Below are positions 51,750-60,234 of a stretch of 64,000 bases of DNA, one piece after another (within the stretch, counting starts at the first letter, position 1; the number at the start of each line of letters is the position of its first letter). Under the pieces are notes generated by a model. It saw only the letters and a list, made by a program, of their open reading frames with translations, was not told the origin of the DNA and made no database searches. The position numbers and the translations under genes are program-made. This DNA is from JAGVSZ01 sp019137045 (lineage in GTDB: Bacteria > Pseudomonadota > Gammaproteobacteria > Burkholderiales > SG8-39): positions 1 to 64,000 of the forward strand of contig JAXMFT010000001.1 in the NCBI GenBank assembly GCA_046347635.1, given 5' to 3'.

Positions 51750-54308
51750 TCAGAGCGAGATGTCGACGTCGCGCTGGCGCGCACCGGCCCCGCTCACGCA
51801 CTGCCGCAGCGCCTGGGCGAACGCCTCGCCGGTCTGGAACCGCGCGTCGGCGTCCTTCGCCATCGCGCGCTCGAGGAACGCCGCGAGCGCCGGCGGCACG
51901 GCGGGGTTGCGCCGCAGGATGTCCGGCGCCGGCTCGTTCGCGATCCTGAACATGAGCTGGGCCATCGACTCGCCCTCGAACGGGAGGTGCCCGCACAGCA
52001 GCTGGTACAGGCTGGCGGCGAGCGAGAAGAGGTCCGAGCGCCCGTCGATCTTCTTCCCGGCGAGCTGCTCGGGCGACATGTAGGAGGGGGTGCCGAGCAC
52101 CATGCCGGTCTTGGTCTTGGACGCGTCGGTGATGCGCGCGATGCCGAAGTCGGTCACCTTCACGGTGTCGGACTGCGGCTCGTACATGATGTTCGCCGGC
52201 TTCACGTCGCGGTGGACGACGTTCTGCCGGTGCGCGTAGCCGAGCGCCTCGGCCACGCGCGCGACGATCGACACCACCCGGTCGGGCGGCAGCAGGGCGC
52301 CCGGCTTGGTGTACGGCGCGAGGTCCCGTCCCTGCAGGAACTCCATCGCGATGTAGGCGAGGTCGTGCTCCTCCCCGGCGTCGAAGATCGTCACGATGTT
52401 GGGGTGGTTGAGGCGCCCGGCGGTCTCGGCCTCGCGGAAGAAGCGCGCCTTCACGTCGGCCAGCTCGTCGGCCTCGAACTCCTGCGCGAGCGCCATGGTC
52501 TTGATCGCCACCACGCGCCCGATCTTCGGGTCCTTGCCCTGGTACACCACGCCCATCGCGCCCTTGCCGAGCTCCTTCTCGACCTGGTAGCGGCCGAGCA
52601 TCGGCTTCTCGACCGCGTCGGCGGTGAGGATGCTCGTGTTGGTGCGCGCGGCGCCGCCGCCGAGGATGACGGTCTCCGAGAGCTGCTTCGCGCGCGCGAC
52701 CTTCTGGCCGACGTCGCGGTACTTGGGGTTGCGCTCGGCGACGTAGCGGAAGACGTTCTCCGCCTTGTTGAACTGGCGCTTGCGCTCGAAGTCGAGCGCG
52801 AGGTTGTACAGGTTGTCGAGCAGCGTGTCGTCGACCGGGCACTTGCGGAAGTAGTCGAACGCCATGTCGAGCTGCCCCTGGCCCTGGAACGCGAGCCCGA
52901 GCATGCGGTTGGACGCGGCCGACTCGGCCTCGGACTTCTCCTTGCCCTCCTCGGTGACGAGGAAGCGCTTGGTGGTGAGGGCCACGTGGCCGAGCACGAG
53001 CAGGACCGCCGGCAGCATGAGCTGGAGCCACAGGCCCTTGCCCGCCATGAGCGCAAAGTGCGTCCCGACGATCGCCGCCAGCAGCAGCGCGGTGACCGCC
53101 GCGCCCATCCCGGCCTTCAGGCGCGGCAGGGCGGCGATCAGGTAGAGCGCGACCAGCAGGTAGACGCCGTACTCCGCCCAGACCGCCCAGGCCGGAACGA
53201 CGAAGAAATGCTCCTGCAGGATCGAGGACACCGAGTGCGCGAGCGTGAGCACCGGGGCCATCGCGGGCGAGACCGGCGTGACCGACGCGGTGCCCAGCCC
53301 GGGGGCGGTGGGGCCCACCAGGACGATCTTGTCCTTGTAGCGGTCGGCCGGGATCTTCCCGGAGTACACGTCGAAGAACGAATCGACCGGGAAGGCCGGC
53401 CGGCCGTCCCGGTCCTTGTAGAAGTACGTGTACATCTGCAGCCGCGGATCGGTGGTGATGCGCAGGTTCGCGAGGCTCACGCCTTCGCCGAGCGCGACCT
53501 TGATGTCGCCCGGCCCGAGGTTGAGACTGCGGGCCGCGATCAGCATCGACAGCGACGGATAGAGCTGGTCGAAGTGCGCGAGGACGAGCGGCTCGGAGCG
53601 GATCCCGCCGTCCACGTCGACGCGCGCGTTGAGGTGCCCGACGCCGGCGGTGGCGCGGCCGAGCGCGTCGACCGGGAACACGACGTCGGCCGCGGTCGTG
53701 AACGGCGTCTCCGCCCCGTCCCCCTGGACGTTCGCGAGGGCGTTGCGGGTGACGAAGTCGGGCAGCGGCCGGTCCGGCTTGCCGCGCGCCTCGCCGAGCG
53801 AGAACAGCATCGGCAGCAGCACGTTGCCGGCCTTGGCATAGCTCGCGGCGAGCTTGCGGTCGGTGTCGAGGGCGCCTTCGGCCTCCTGGAGCAGCGCGCC
53901 CATCTGCGCGAGCGGAGAGCCGGGTTCGGCCGCGGCGGCGGGGTCGGCCAGGAGCTTGCGGTACTCGCCGTCGAGCTTGCGGATGTACGCGAGTCCGGGG
54001 TCGATCTGGGGCTCGGTGAAGAACACGAGGTTGCCGACCACCTTGGCCCTGCCGGCGGTCAGGGTCTCGGTCAGCCGCGCGTGGACGTCGCGCGACCAGG
54101 GCCAGCGCCCGATGTTGCGCAGGCTCGCCTCGTCGATCGCGATCACCGCGATGCGGTCGGAGGGCGTCCGGTCGGTCGCGCGCACGCCCATGTCGTAGGC
54201 CTTGCGCTCGAGGCTCTGGATGAGATCGGAACCGGCGAGAAAGAGCAGCCCCACGGCCAGAACGAGGCCGAGCAGCCAGTCCCTTTTCCAGAATCCCGCC
54301 TTGCTCAC
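51750..54308 (-). CDS. CHASE2-Ser/Thr protein kinase
   Basis: The 852-aa membrane kinase has a cytoplasmic tip, one transmembrane helix (WLLGLVLAVGLLFLAG), a periplasmic CHASE2 domain (residues 35-345), and three transmembrane segments (350-430). A TPR-like linker (460-555) precedes a Hanks-type kinase domain (572-840) with Gly loop LGKGAMGVVYQG, Lys in VVAIKTM, HRDVKPANI, DFGIA, and GTPSYMSPEQ. All catalytic residues are present. It shares the sensor type with the cyclase gene, so the same class of envelope signal may feed both outputs. First gene of the signalling strand. Confidence 0.95.
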   Translation of the reverse strand: MSKAGFWKRDWLLGLVLAVGLLFLAGSDLIQSLERKAYDMGVRATDRTPSDRIAVIAIDEASLRNIGRWPWSRDVHARLTETLTAGRAKVVGNLVFFTEPQIDPGLAYIRKLDGEYRKLLADPAAAAEPGSPLAQMGALLQEAEGALDTDRKLAASYAKAGNVLLPMLFSLGEARGKPDRPLPDFVTRNALANVQGDGAETPFTTAADVVFPVDALGRATAGVGHLNARVDVDGGIRSEPLVLAHFDQLYPSLSMLIAARSLNLGPGDIKVALGEGVSLANLRITTDPRLQMYTYFYKDRDGRPAFPVDSFFDVYSGKIPADRYKDKIVLVGPTAPGLGTASVTPVSPAMAPVLTLAHSVSSILQEHFFVVPAWAVWAEYGVYLLVALYLIAALPRLKAGMGAAVTALLLAAIVGTHFALMAGKGLWLQLMLPAVLLVLGHVALTTKRFLVTEEGKEKSEAESAASNRMLGLAFQGQGQLDMAFDYFRKCPVDDTLLDNLYNLALDFERKRQFNKAENVFRYVAERNPKYRDVGQKVARAKQLSETVILGGGAARTNTSILTADAVEKPMLGRYQVEKELGKGAMGVVYQGKDPKIGRVVAIKTMALAQEFEADELADVKARFFREAETAGRLNHPNIVTIFDAGEEHDLAYIAMEFLQGRDLAPYTKPGALLPPDRVVSIVARVAEALGYAHRQNVVHRDVKPANIMYEPQSDTVKVTDFGIARITDASKTKTGMVLGTPSYMSPEQLAGKKIDGRSDLFSLAASLYQLLCGHLPFEGESMAQLMFRIANEPAPDILRRNPAVPPALAAFLERAMAKDADARFQTGEAFAQALRQCVSGAGARQRDVDISL

Positions 54309-54487
54309 CGCCCTAGGTCTCCCCGGCGTTGTTCTCGTTGTCTACGCGTTACGGGGCGCGTCGTGTGAGCTCGCGCGGTCGCGCGGCGGCAATTTCGCCC
54401 GCTTGGCGGCGCGCCGCAATCCTTTGCGGCGCGGGAAAACCCCCGCCTATCCCCTAAGTTCCTGTAGAAACAGGAGCATAATTGCCA

Positions 54488-54516
54488 TTCTTACAGTCGG
54501 GTATGAAATTAGTCAA
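54488..54516 (-). promoter_or_regulatory. Candidate promoter of the kinase-PP2C-FHA genes
   Basis: On the minus strand TTGACT (54516-54511), 17-nt spacer, TAAGAA (54493-54488). The start would be near 54481, leaving a long leader of about 170 nt that includes the ACAGG hairpin. Confidence 0.45.
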
Positions 54517-54582
54517 ATTCTCTGCCGACTTACCGTCACTGCCGCCCCCCGAACGACCCCGATCGGCCCCCCCGGAAGCGAC

Positions 54583-54607
54583 GACGGCGAGCGCGCGGCT
54601 CGCCGTC
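54583..54607. terminator. Hairpin after the oxalate operon
   Basis: Perfect 10-bp arms GACGGCGAGC and GCTCGCCGTC with a 5-nt loop, 25 nt past the stop of the formyltransferase-like gene. No T-run follows on the minus strand. Confidence 0.55.
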
Positions 54608-54632
54608 CCCGTCTCCACCGCGCCGGCTCGGC

Positions 54633-55565
54633 TCAGGTCCCGAGCAGCGTCCCGACGGTCAGTCCGAGCGCGGCGGCGAGCTCCGCGCCGCCGATCTTCC
54701 GGGTCTCCTCCCCCTTCGCCTTGAGCACCTCGATCCGCCCGCCCTGGGCGGTGACGAAGAAGCTCGCGCCCGTCACCTCGGACACCTCGCCGATCTTGCC
54801 CTTGACCGCGCCGAACGTGCGAAACGGGTGCTTCCGGGCGTCGAAGAGCTGGATCTTCCGGCCGTTCAGCGTCGTCCAGGCACCCGGGGCGGGATTCGCC
54901 GCCCGGATCGTGTTGTAGACGACGTCGGCGTGGTTCGCCCAGTTGATGCGGGCCTCCGCCGCGCGGAACCAGCCCTCGTACGTCGCCTGCGACTCGTCCT
55001 GAACGACCTCGCGGTGCCTGCCCGCGTACACCAGGTCGGCCGCCTCCAGCATCGCCTGGACGCCCAGCGGGAAGAGGCGGTCGAAGTACACGCTCCCGAT
55101 GGTGTCGTCCGGGCCGATCGGCGTGTCCTTCTGGAGGATCACCGGCCCCTCGTCCAGGCCGTCGGTCGGGCGGAAGATGGTGAGCCCGGTCTTGGTGTCC
55201 CCGCGCGCGATCGGCCAGTTGATCGAGCTCGGCCCGCGGTACCGCGGCAGCAGCGACGGGTGGTACTGGATCGTGCCGAGGCGCGGGATGTTGACGAAGT
55301 CCTGCGGCGCGAACTGCAGGACGTACGCCATGATCCCCAGGTCGACCTTCAGGTCGCGCAGCGCCGCGTGCGCCTCGGGCGCGCGCAGGGATTGGAACTG
55401 GAAGACCTTCAGGCCCTTCTCCTGCGCCGCCGCCTTCAGCGGGTCGGCCTTCGCGCCGTCCTTCTCGGGCGCGCAGAACACCCCGGCGACCTCGTCCTTG
55501 CGCGCGAGAAACGCCTCCAGGACGGCCTTCCCGAAATCCTGCTGACCGATGATGGCGACCTTCAT
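54633..55565 (-). CDS. 10-formyl-THF hydrolase/formyltransferase-like protein
   Basis: The 310-aa protein matches the N-terminal hydrolase domain of 10-formyltetrahydrofolate dehydrogenase more closely than Met-tRNA formyltransferase. The catalytic block reads YHPSLLPRYRGPSSINWPIARGD, with His where FDH has its catalytic His, and FRPTDGLDEGPVIL supplies the catalytic Asp. The C-terminal OB-like part includes VPGAW-like PAPGAWTTLNGRKIQLF. It overlaps frc by TGATG, so it belongs to the oxalate operon. It could move formyl groups between formyl-CoA, THF and formate; this is inferred, as no such activity is established for this context. Confidence 0.85.
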   Translation of the reverse strand: MKVAIIGQQDFGKAVLEAFLARKDEVAGVFCAPEKDGAKADPLKAAAQEKGLKVFQFQSLRAPEAHAALRDLKVDLGIMAYVLQFAPQDFVNIPRLGTIQYHPSLLPRYRGPSSINWPIARGDTKTGLTIFRPTDGLDEGPVILQKDTPIGPDDTIGSVYFDRLFPLGVQAMLEAADLVYAGRHREVVQDESQATYEGWFRAAEARINWANHADVVYNTIRAANPAPGAWTTLNGRKIQLFDARKHPFRTFGAVKGKIGEVSEVTGASFFVTAQGGRIEVLKAKGEETRKIGGAELAAALGLTVGTLLGT

Positions 55566-56836
55566 CACGCGCCCTTCTTCGGCGGGGCGCTGAACGCGCC
55601 GGCGGCCTTGAGCGCGCTCGCCTTCGCCTCGTCGTAGCCGAGCACCTCCTTCAGGATCTCGTCGGTGTGCTCGCCGAGCGTCGGCGAGCGCCTGATCAGC
55701 GCGGGCGAGGCGGAGAGCTTGATCGGCATGCCGACGTTGAACCACTTGCCGCGCTGCGGATGGTCGAGCTCGACCCACATGTCGCGGCCGCGCACGTGCT
55801 CGTCGTTCGCCAGGTCCTCGGTCGACATGATCGGCCCGCACGGCACGTCGAGCGAGTTGAGGATCGCCATCAGCTCGCGCTTGGTGTAGTTCTCCGCGAA
55901 CTTGTTGATGAGGGTCCACATCAGCGCCTGGTTCTTGCGCCGCTCGCCGATGGTGGCGAAGCGCGCGTCCGCGGCGAGGTCCGGAACGTGCACGTCCGGC
56001 CCGATGCGCTTGGCGAGCGCCTCCCAGACCGCCTCCTGCACGACGATGTACAGCCAGTCGTTGGCGCCGTGCGGCTTGCAGTGGATGGCGTTGCCGAGCT
56101 GACCGCCGCCCGAATCGTTGCCGGCGCGCGGCACCTCGCCCATGTCCTTGTAGGTCGGCACCGAGTACTCGGGCAGGTCGCCGCGCGTCAGGCGCTGGTG
56201 GTCGCGGAACTTGACGCGGCACAGGTTCATCACGCCGTCCATCATCGCCACCTCGACGTACTGGCCCCGGCCGGTGCGCTCCGCCTGGCGCAGCGCCGCG
56301 AGCAGCCCGATCGCCAGGTGCAGCCCGGTGCCGGAGTCGCCGATCTGCGCGCCGGTGACGAACGGCGGGCCGTCGGGCACCCCGGTGGTGCTCATCGCCC
56401 CGCCCATCGCCTGCGCGACGTTCTCGTAGGCCTTGAAGTCGGCGTAGGGCCCGCTCGAGCCGAACCCCTTGATCGAGCCCATCACGATCTTCGGGTTGAT
56501 GGCGTGGATCTTCTCCCAGCTGAAGCCGAAGCGGTCGAGCACGCCGGGGCCGAAGTTCTCCATGATGATGTCGCACTTCTGCAGCAGGTCGACGAACACC
56601 TGCTTGCCCTCGGCGCTCTTCATGTTCACCGTGATCGAGCGCTTGTTGCAGTTCAGCATCGTGAAGTACAGGCTGTCGGCCTTGGGCACGTCGCGCAGCT
56701 GGCCGCGCGTCGCGTCGCCGGCGGGGTTCTCGAACTTGATCACGTCCGCGCCCATCCACGCGAGCAGCTGCGAGCAGGTCGGGCCCGCCTGCACGTGGGT
56801 CATGTCGAGGATGCGTACGCCTTTCAGGGCTTCCAT
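55565..56836 (-). CDS. frc: Formyl-CoA:oxalate CoA-transferase
   Basis: The 423-aa class III CoA-transferase moves CoA from formyl-CoA to oxalate. The N-terminus matches Oxalobacter Frc closely: ILDMTHVQAGPTCSQLL; DSLYFTMLNCNKRSITVNMKS; MENFGPGVLDRFGFSWE. The catalytic Asp lies in VAMMDGVMNL. The GGGQLGN segment resembles the glycine loop over the active site. It is coupled by overlap to the formyltransferase-like gene and follows oxc by 24 nt. Cytoplasmic. Confidence 0.95.
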   Translation of the reverse strand: MEALKGVRILDMTHVQAGPTCSQLLAWMGADVIKFENPAGDATRGQLRDVPKADSLYFTMLNCNKRSITVNMKSAEGKQVFVDLLQKCDIIMENFGPGVLDRFGFSWEKIHAINPKIVMGSIKGFGSSGPYADFKAYENVAQAMGGAMSTTGVPDGPPFVTGAQIGDSGTGLHLAIGLLAALRQAERTGRGQYVEVAMMDGVMNLCRVKFRDHQRLTRGDLPEYSVPTYKDMGEVPRAGNDSGGGQLGNAIHCKPHGANDWLYIVVQEAVWEALAKRIGPDVHVPDLAADARFATIGERRKNQALMWTLINKFAENYTKRELMAILNSLDVPCGPIMSTEDLANDEHVRGRDMWVELDHPQRGKWFNVGMPIKLSASPALIRRSPTLGEHTDEILKEVLGYDEAKASALKAAGAFSAPPKKGA

Positions 56837-56860
56837 GCCGTTCTCCGCTGCTGCGTGCCG

Positions 56861-58618
56861 CTACTTCTTCTTCGCGGTCGGGTTGAGGTTCGTGATGCGG
56901 CCGCTCTCGGTGCCGGCGGTCTCGTCGATCATGGCGTTGACCAGGGTCGGCCGGCGCGAGCGGATCGCCTCTTCCAGCGCGGCGCGCAGCTCGGCAGGGG
57001 TGGTCGCGCGCACGCCCACGCCGCCGAAGGCCTCCATCAGCTTCTCGTAGCGCGCGTCCTTCACGAACACGAGCGGCGCGGGGTCGCGGCCGCCGGTCGG
57101 GTTCGTCTCGTCGCCGCGGTAGACGCCGTTGTTGTTGAGGATCACCACGCACACCGGCAGGTCGTAGCGGCAGATCGTCTCGACCTCCATGCCGGAGAAG
57201 CCGAAGGCGCTGTCGCCCTCGACCGCGATCACCGGCTTGCCGCTCACCACCGCCGCCGCGATCGAGTAGCCCATGCCGACGCCCATCACGCCCCAGGTCC
57301 CCACGTCCAGGCGCTTGCGCGGCTGGTACATGTCGACGATGCTGCGGGTGAAGTCGAGCGCGTTGGCGCCCTCGTTCACCAGGCACAGGTCGGGGTTCGC
57401 CCGGACGATGTCGCGCACCACGTTGAGCGCGCTGTGGTAGTTCATCGGCGCCGGGTTCCTGGCCAGGGTCTCGGCCATCTTCGCGACGTTCCTGCTCTTG
57501 CGCTCGGCGACGGCGGCGAGCCACTCCGCCGGCGGCTTCGCCCAGCCCGCGCCCATGCCCGCGAGCAGCGCCGCGACGCAGGAGCCGATGTCGCCGACCA
57601 CCGGCGCGTCGATGCGGACGTTGCTGTCCGCCTCCTGCGGCGAGATGTCGACCTGGACGAACTTCTGGCCGCCCCAGGCCTTCGCGTCCTTTCCGCCCCA
57701 GGTCTTGCCCTTGCCGTGCGAGAGGAGCCAGTTCAGCCGCGCCCCGATGATCATCACCACGTCGGCCTCGGGCAGCACGAAGGAGCGGGCGGCCGAGGCG
57801 CACAGCTCGTGCGTGTCGGGCAGCAGGCCCTTGGCCATCGACATCGGCAGGTAGGGGATGCCGGTGCGCTCGACGAGCGCGCGGATGTCGGCGTCGGCCT
57901 GGGCGTAGGCGGCGCCCTTGCCCAAGAGGATGAGCGGCCGCTTGGCGCCCTTCAGCAGGTCGAGCGCGCGCTTCACCGCGTCCGGGGCCGGAATCTGGCG
58001 CGGCGCGGGGTCGACCACCTTGATGAGCGAGTTCCTCCCCATCGCCGCGTCGATCGCCTGCGGAAGGAGCTTCGCCGGCAGGTCGAGGTAGACGCCGCCG
58101 GGGCGGCCGGACACCGCCGCGCGGATGGCGCGCGCGAAGCCCACCCCGATGTCCTCGGCGTGCAGCACGCGGAACGCGGCCTTGGCGAGCGGCTTGGCGA
58201 TCGCGAGCTGGTCCATCTCCTCGTAGTCGCCCTGCTGCAGGTCGACGACCTCGCGTTCGCTCGAGCCGCTGACCAGGATCATCGGGAAGCAGTTCGTGGT
58301 GGCGTGCGCGAGCGCGGTCAGCCCGTTGAGGAAGCCGGGCGCGGACACGGTCAGGCAGATGCCCGGCTTGCCGGTCATGAAGCCGGCGATCGAGGCGGCG
58401 TAGCCCGCGTTCTGCTCGTGCCGGAACGCGATCACGCGCAGGCCGGCGGCCTGCGACTTGCGGATGAGGTCGGTGACCGGGATGCCGGGCAGGCAGTAGA
58501 TCGTGTCGATGCCGTTCAGCTTGAGTGCGTCGATGACCAGGCCGAAGCCGTCGGTCGACTGCGCCTGCGCTCCGGCGGCGGCGCCGCCGGCGGCCACTTG
58601 AGGTTCGACGGTGCCCAT
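56861..58618 (-). CDS. oxc: Oxalyl-CoA decarboxylase
   Basis: The 585-aa ThDP-dependent enzyme converts oxalyl-CoA to formyl-CoA and CO2. Close agreement with Oxalobacter Oxc: DGFGLVIDALKLNGIDTIY, FRHEQNAGYAASIAGF (catalytic Glu), TTNCFPMILVSGSSERE, EEMDQLAIAKP, and the ThDP motif EGDSAFGFSGMEVETICRYDLPV ending in NN. A Lys-rich C-terminus is typical. The start is ATG 58618 with GGGAG upstream; a TATGAT -10 and an FNR-like box lie upstream. First gene of oxc-frc-formyl hydrolase operon. Confidence 0.97.
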   Translation of the reverse strand: MGTVEPQVAAGGAAAGAQAQSTDGFGLVIDALKLNGIDTIYCLPGIPVTDLIRKSQAAGLRVIAFRHEQNAGYAASIAGFMTGKPGICLTVSAPGFLNGLTALAHATTNCFPMILVSGSSEREVVDLQQGDYEEMDQLAIAKPLAKAAFRVLHAEDIGVGFARAIRAAVSGRPGGVYLDLPAKLLPQAIDAAMGRNSLIKVVDPAPRQIPAPDAVKRALDLLKGAKRPLILLGKGAAYAQADADIRALVERTGIPYLPMSMAKGLLPDTHELCASAARSFVLPEADVVMIIGARLNWLLSHGKGKTWGGKDAKAWGGQKFVQVDISPQEADSNVRIDAPVVGDIGSCVAALLAGMGAGWAKPPAEWLAAVAERKSRNVAKMAETLARNPAPMNYHSALNVVRDIVRANPDLCLVNEGANALDFTRSIVDMYQPRKRLDVGTWGVMGVGMGYSIAAAVVSGKPVIAVEGDSAFGFSGMEVETICRYDLPVCVVILNNNGVYRGDETNPTGGRDPAPLVFVKDARYEKLMEAFGGVGVRATTPAELRAALEEAIRSRRPTLVNAMIDETAGTESGRITNLNPTAKKK

Positions 58619-58645
58619 CGCGGTCTCCCTCGGAAAGAGGCGCAA

Positions 58646-58651
58646 ATCATA
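58646..58651 (-). promoter_or_regulatory. -10 element of oxc
   Basis: TATGAT on the minus strand; start near 58639, 21 nt before the ATG. No -35 match exists, as expected for an activator-dependent promoter with a box at -42.5. Confidence 0.6.
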
Positions 58652-58674
58652 GTGAGCGGCGCCCGCGCGCAGCC

Positions 58675-58688
58675 TTGACTGCGGTCAA
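58675..58688. promoter_or_regulatory. FNR-like box between oxc and its regulator
   Basis: TTGAC-tgcg-GTCAA, an inverted repeat with the FNR-type core TTGA-N6-TCAA. Its centre is at about -42.5 relative to the oxc start and at about -24.5 relative to the divergent regulator start. That would give activation of oxc and repression of the regulator gene. Confidence 0.7.
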
Positions 58689-58693
58689 GGGTC

Positions 58694-58699
58694 TAGAAT
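58694..58699 (+). promoter_or_regulatory. -10 element of the regulator gene
   Basis: TAGAAT ending 9 nt before the GTG start at 58709; a near-leaderless transcript would start at about 58706. Confidence 0.45.
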
Positions 58700-58708
58700 C
58701 CGCCTCGC

Positions 58709-59323
58709 GTGACCTCGCTCGCCACCCACCCGCAGCGCAACAGCCTCAAGCTGCTGCTGCGCCGTAACCGGATCCTGCAGGGCATGTCGCCGGGACAGTG
58801 GTCGGACCTCGAGCCCCTGCTCGCGGTGACGGAATACCGCAAGGGCGAACTGCTCGTCCACCAGGGCTCCACCGAGATGGAGCAGTTCTTCGTCCTCGAC
58901 GGCATCCTCAAGCGCGTGGTCGCCAGCCCCGAGGGCAAGGAGATGATCCTGCGCTTCGCCGCCGAGACCGACATGGACACGTCCTATGCCGCGTGGCGCC
59001 TGAAGACGCCGGTCCCGTACAGCATCGTGGCGGTGACCAAGACGGGCGTGGCGCGGCTCGCGCTGCCGCACTGGGTCGAGTTCCTCGAGCGCCACCCCGA
59101 GGTCAAGGCGCGGTTCGAATTCGAGGTGATGAAGCTGATGTCGGAAGTGATGGCGCACACCATCACGCTGCACCTGCTGGACGCGCCCGGGCGGCTCGCG
59201 CGCTTCCGGCGCAAGCACCAGGACTACATCGGCCGCATCCCCAACAAGGAGCGCGCCTCCAACCGGGACCTCACGCCCGAGACGCTCTCGCGGCTCAAGC
59301 AGCGCGCGGCCGCCCGGGCCTAG
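58709..59323 (+). CDS. Crp/Fnr-family regulator with FNR-type recognition helix
   Basis: The 204-aa protein has a cNMP-binding barrel (residues 30-140). It is followed by a dimerisation helix and a short winged-helix end (NKERASNRDLTPETLSRLKQR). The recognition helix reads E-T-L-S-R, the same E-xx-S-R that in FNR contacts TTGA half-sites. Neither N-terminal cysteine ligands of an iron-sulfur cluster nor heme motifs are seen, so it is not an oxygen sensor of the FNR type. The HTH is compressed compared with typical Crp proteins. It faces oxc across a shared FNR-like box and may also control tctC. Confidence 0.85.
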   Translation: MTSLATHPQRNSLKLLLRRNRILQGMSPGQWSDLEPLLAVTEYRKGELLVHQGSTEMEQFFVLDGILKRVVASPEGKEMILRFAAETDMDTSYAAWRLKTPVPYSIVAVTKTGVARLALPHWVEFLERHPEVKARFEFEVMKLMSEVMAHTITLHLLDAPGRLARFRRKHQDYIGRIPNKERASNRDLTPETLSRLKQRAAARA

Positions 59324-59402
59324 GGCGCGCGCGCCGCGACGCCGCCGTGCGCGCTCGTCGCGCTGCGCGGCTGCGCGCCTTCCCGCAGCCCCGCGACGCC
59401 CG

Positions 59403-60218
59403 TCAGCGCCGCGGCCGGGTGAACGTCCGCAGCTCCGAGTGCACGTGCCCGACGCCCGGCACCGCGCGCGCGACCTGGGCCGCGGCCTTGCGCTCGGCCT
59501 CGTCGCGCACCATTCCGCGCAGCGTCACCCGGTCGCCGTCCGCGCTCACCGTGACCTCCACCTGCGCGGTGGGGTCGTTGGCCAGGAACGCCGCGCGCAC
59601 GCGCGCCTCGAGCGCGAGGTTCGCGAGCTGCGCGCGCGAGGCGTCGGTCTCCTGGAACTCGGGCCGGCGCGCGAGCGCGAGCACCTGCTCGACGCAGGAC
59701 GCGATCGCGACGCGCTCGGTGTTGAGGGTGAGGTCGTAGAGCAGCGGGTCGCCCCAGCGCACGTGGAAGCGCGTCTGCATCGCCGCGGCGTGCGCCTCGT
59801 CGCTGCGCTGGATCTCTTCGCGGATGAATGCCTCGTCGTCGGTGTCGAGGCGCAGCATCAGCGACCTCACCCGCGCCTCGAGCGGCGCGCACACGCGCAC
59901 GCACGGGACGTGCGCCACCGGGCGCAGCAGCAGCGTCGAGCCCCAGCCGCGCACCAGGACGTTGCCCGCGAGCGCGACCTCGTACACCTCCTCCGCGGTG
60001 AACACGGCGATCTCGGCCTGCGAGGTCGACATGCGCTCGAGCATCGACGCCTTGCCCTCGCGCAGGCGCTGCAGCAGGCTCTTCTTCACCTGCATCTTGT
60101 CGGCGACGCGCTCGGCGAGCTCGTGCCCCACCGAGGCGATGCCGAGCGCCTGCGCGAGCCCCGCCGCGACCTCGGAGCCGCGGGTGCCGACTTCCATCGT
60201 CATTGCGATCACGGGCAT
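59403..60218 (-). CDS. Cytidylate kinase-like protein with C-terminal BON domain
   Basis: The 271-aa protein has a cytidylate-kinase-like P-loop-type fold at the N-terminus (MPVIAMTMEVGTRGSEVAAGLAQALG; HELAERVADKM; VLVRGWGSTLLL). The BON-like domain lies in the last 70 residues (ARVRAAFLANDPTAQVEVTVSADGDRVTLRGMVRDEAERKAAAQVARAVPGVGHVHSEL). Walker A is degenerate, so kinase activity is unsure. This fusion occurs beside tricarboxylate transport or regulatory genes in other genomes as far as I recall; its role is unknown. It lies 17 nt downstream of tctA. Confidence 0.75.
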   Translation of the reverse strand: MPVIAMTMEVGTRGSEVAAGLAQALGIASVGHELAERVADKMQVKKSLLQRLREGKASMLERMSTSQAEIAVFTAEEVYEVALAGNVLVRGWGSTLLLRPVAHVPCVRVCAPLEARVRSLMLRLDTDDEAFIREEIQRSDEAHAAAMQTRFHVRWGDPLLYDLTLNTERVAIASCVEQVLALARRPEFQETDASRAQLANLALEARVRAAFLANDPTAQVEVTVSADGDRVTLRGMVRDEAERKAAAQVARAVPGVGHVHSELRTFTRPRR

Positions 60219-60234
60219 GGGCGCCTCCGGCGTC

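Larger units (their letters stand above)
54309..54632. other. 324-nt intergenic region between the kinase and the oxalate operon
   Basis: No gene seen. It contains an AT-rich island (about 54455-54530) with a candidate kinase promoter, a small hairpin CCTGT-agaa-ACAGG (54461-54474), and near the right end a perfect GC-rich stem-loop after the formyltransferase gene. Confidence 0.6.

Noticed and set aside
54633..55565. Methionyl-tRNA formyltransferase (fmt)
   Set aside because: The motif is YHPSLLP, as in formyl-THF hydrolase domains, not the N-x-H-GSLLP of Fmt; no def or rsmB gene is adjacent and it is coupled to frc.
58709..59323. True FNR oxygen sensor
   Set aside because: The N-terminal and central cysteines that hold the iron-sulfur cluster are missing. 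Only the DNA-reading residues resemble FNR.
59324..59335. GGCGCGCGCGCC palindrome after the regulator gene, considered as a terminator
   Set aside because: It has no loop and no T-run; such GC palindromes are expected in this composition.
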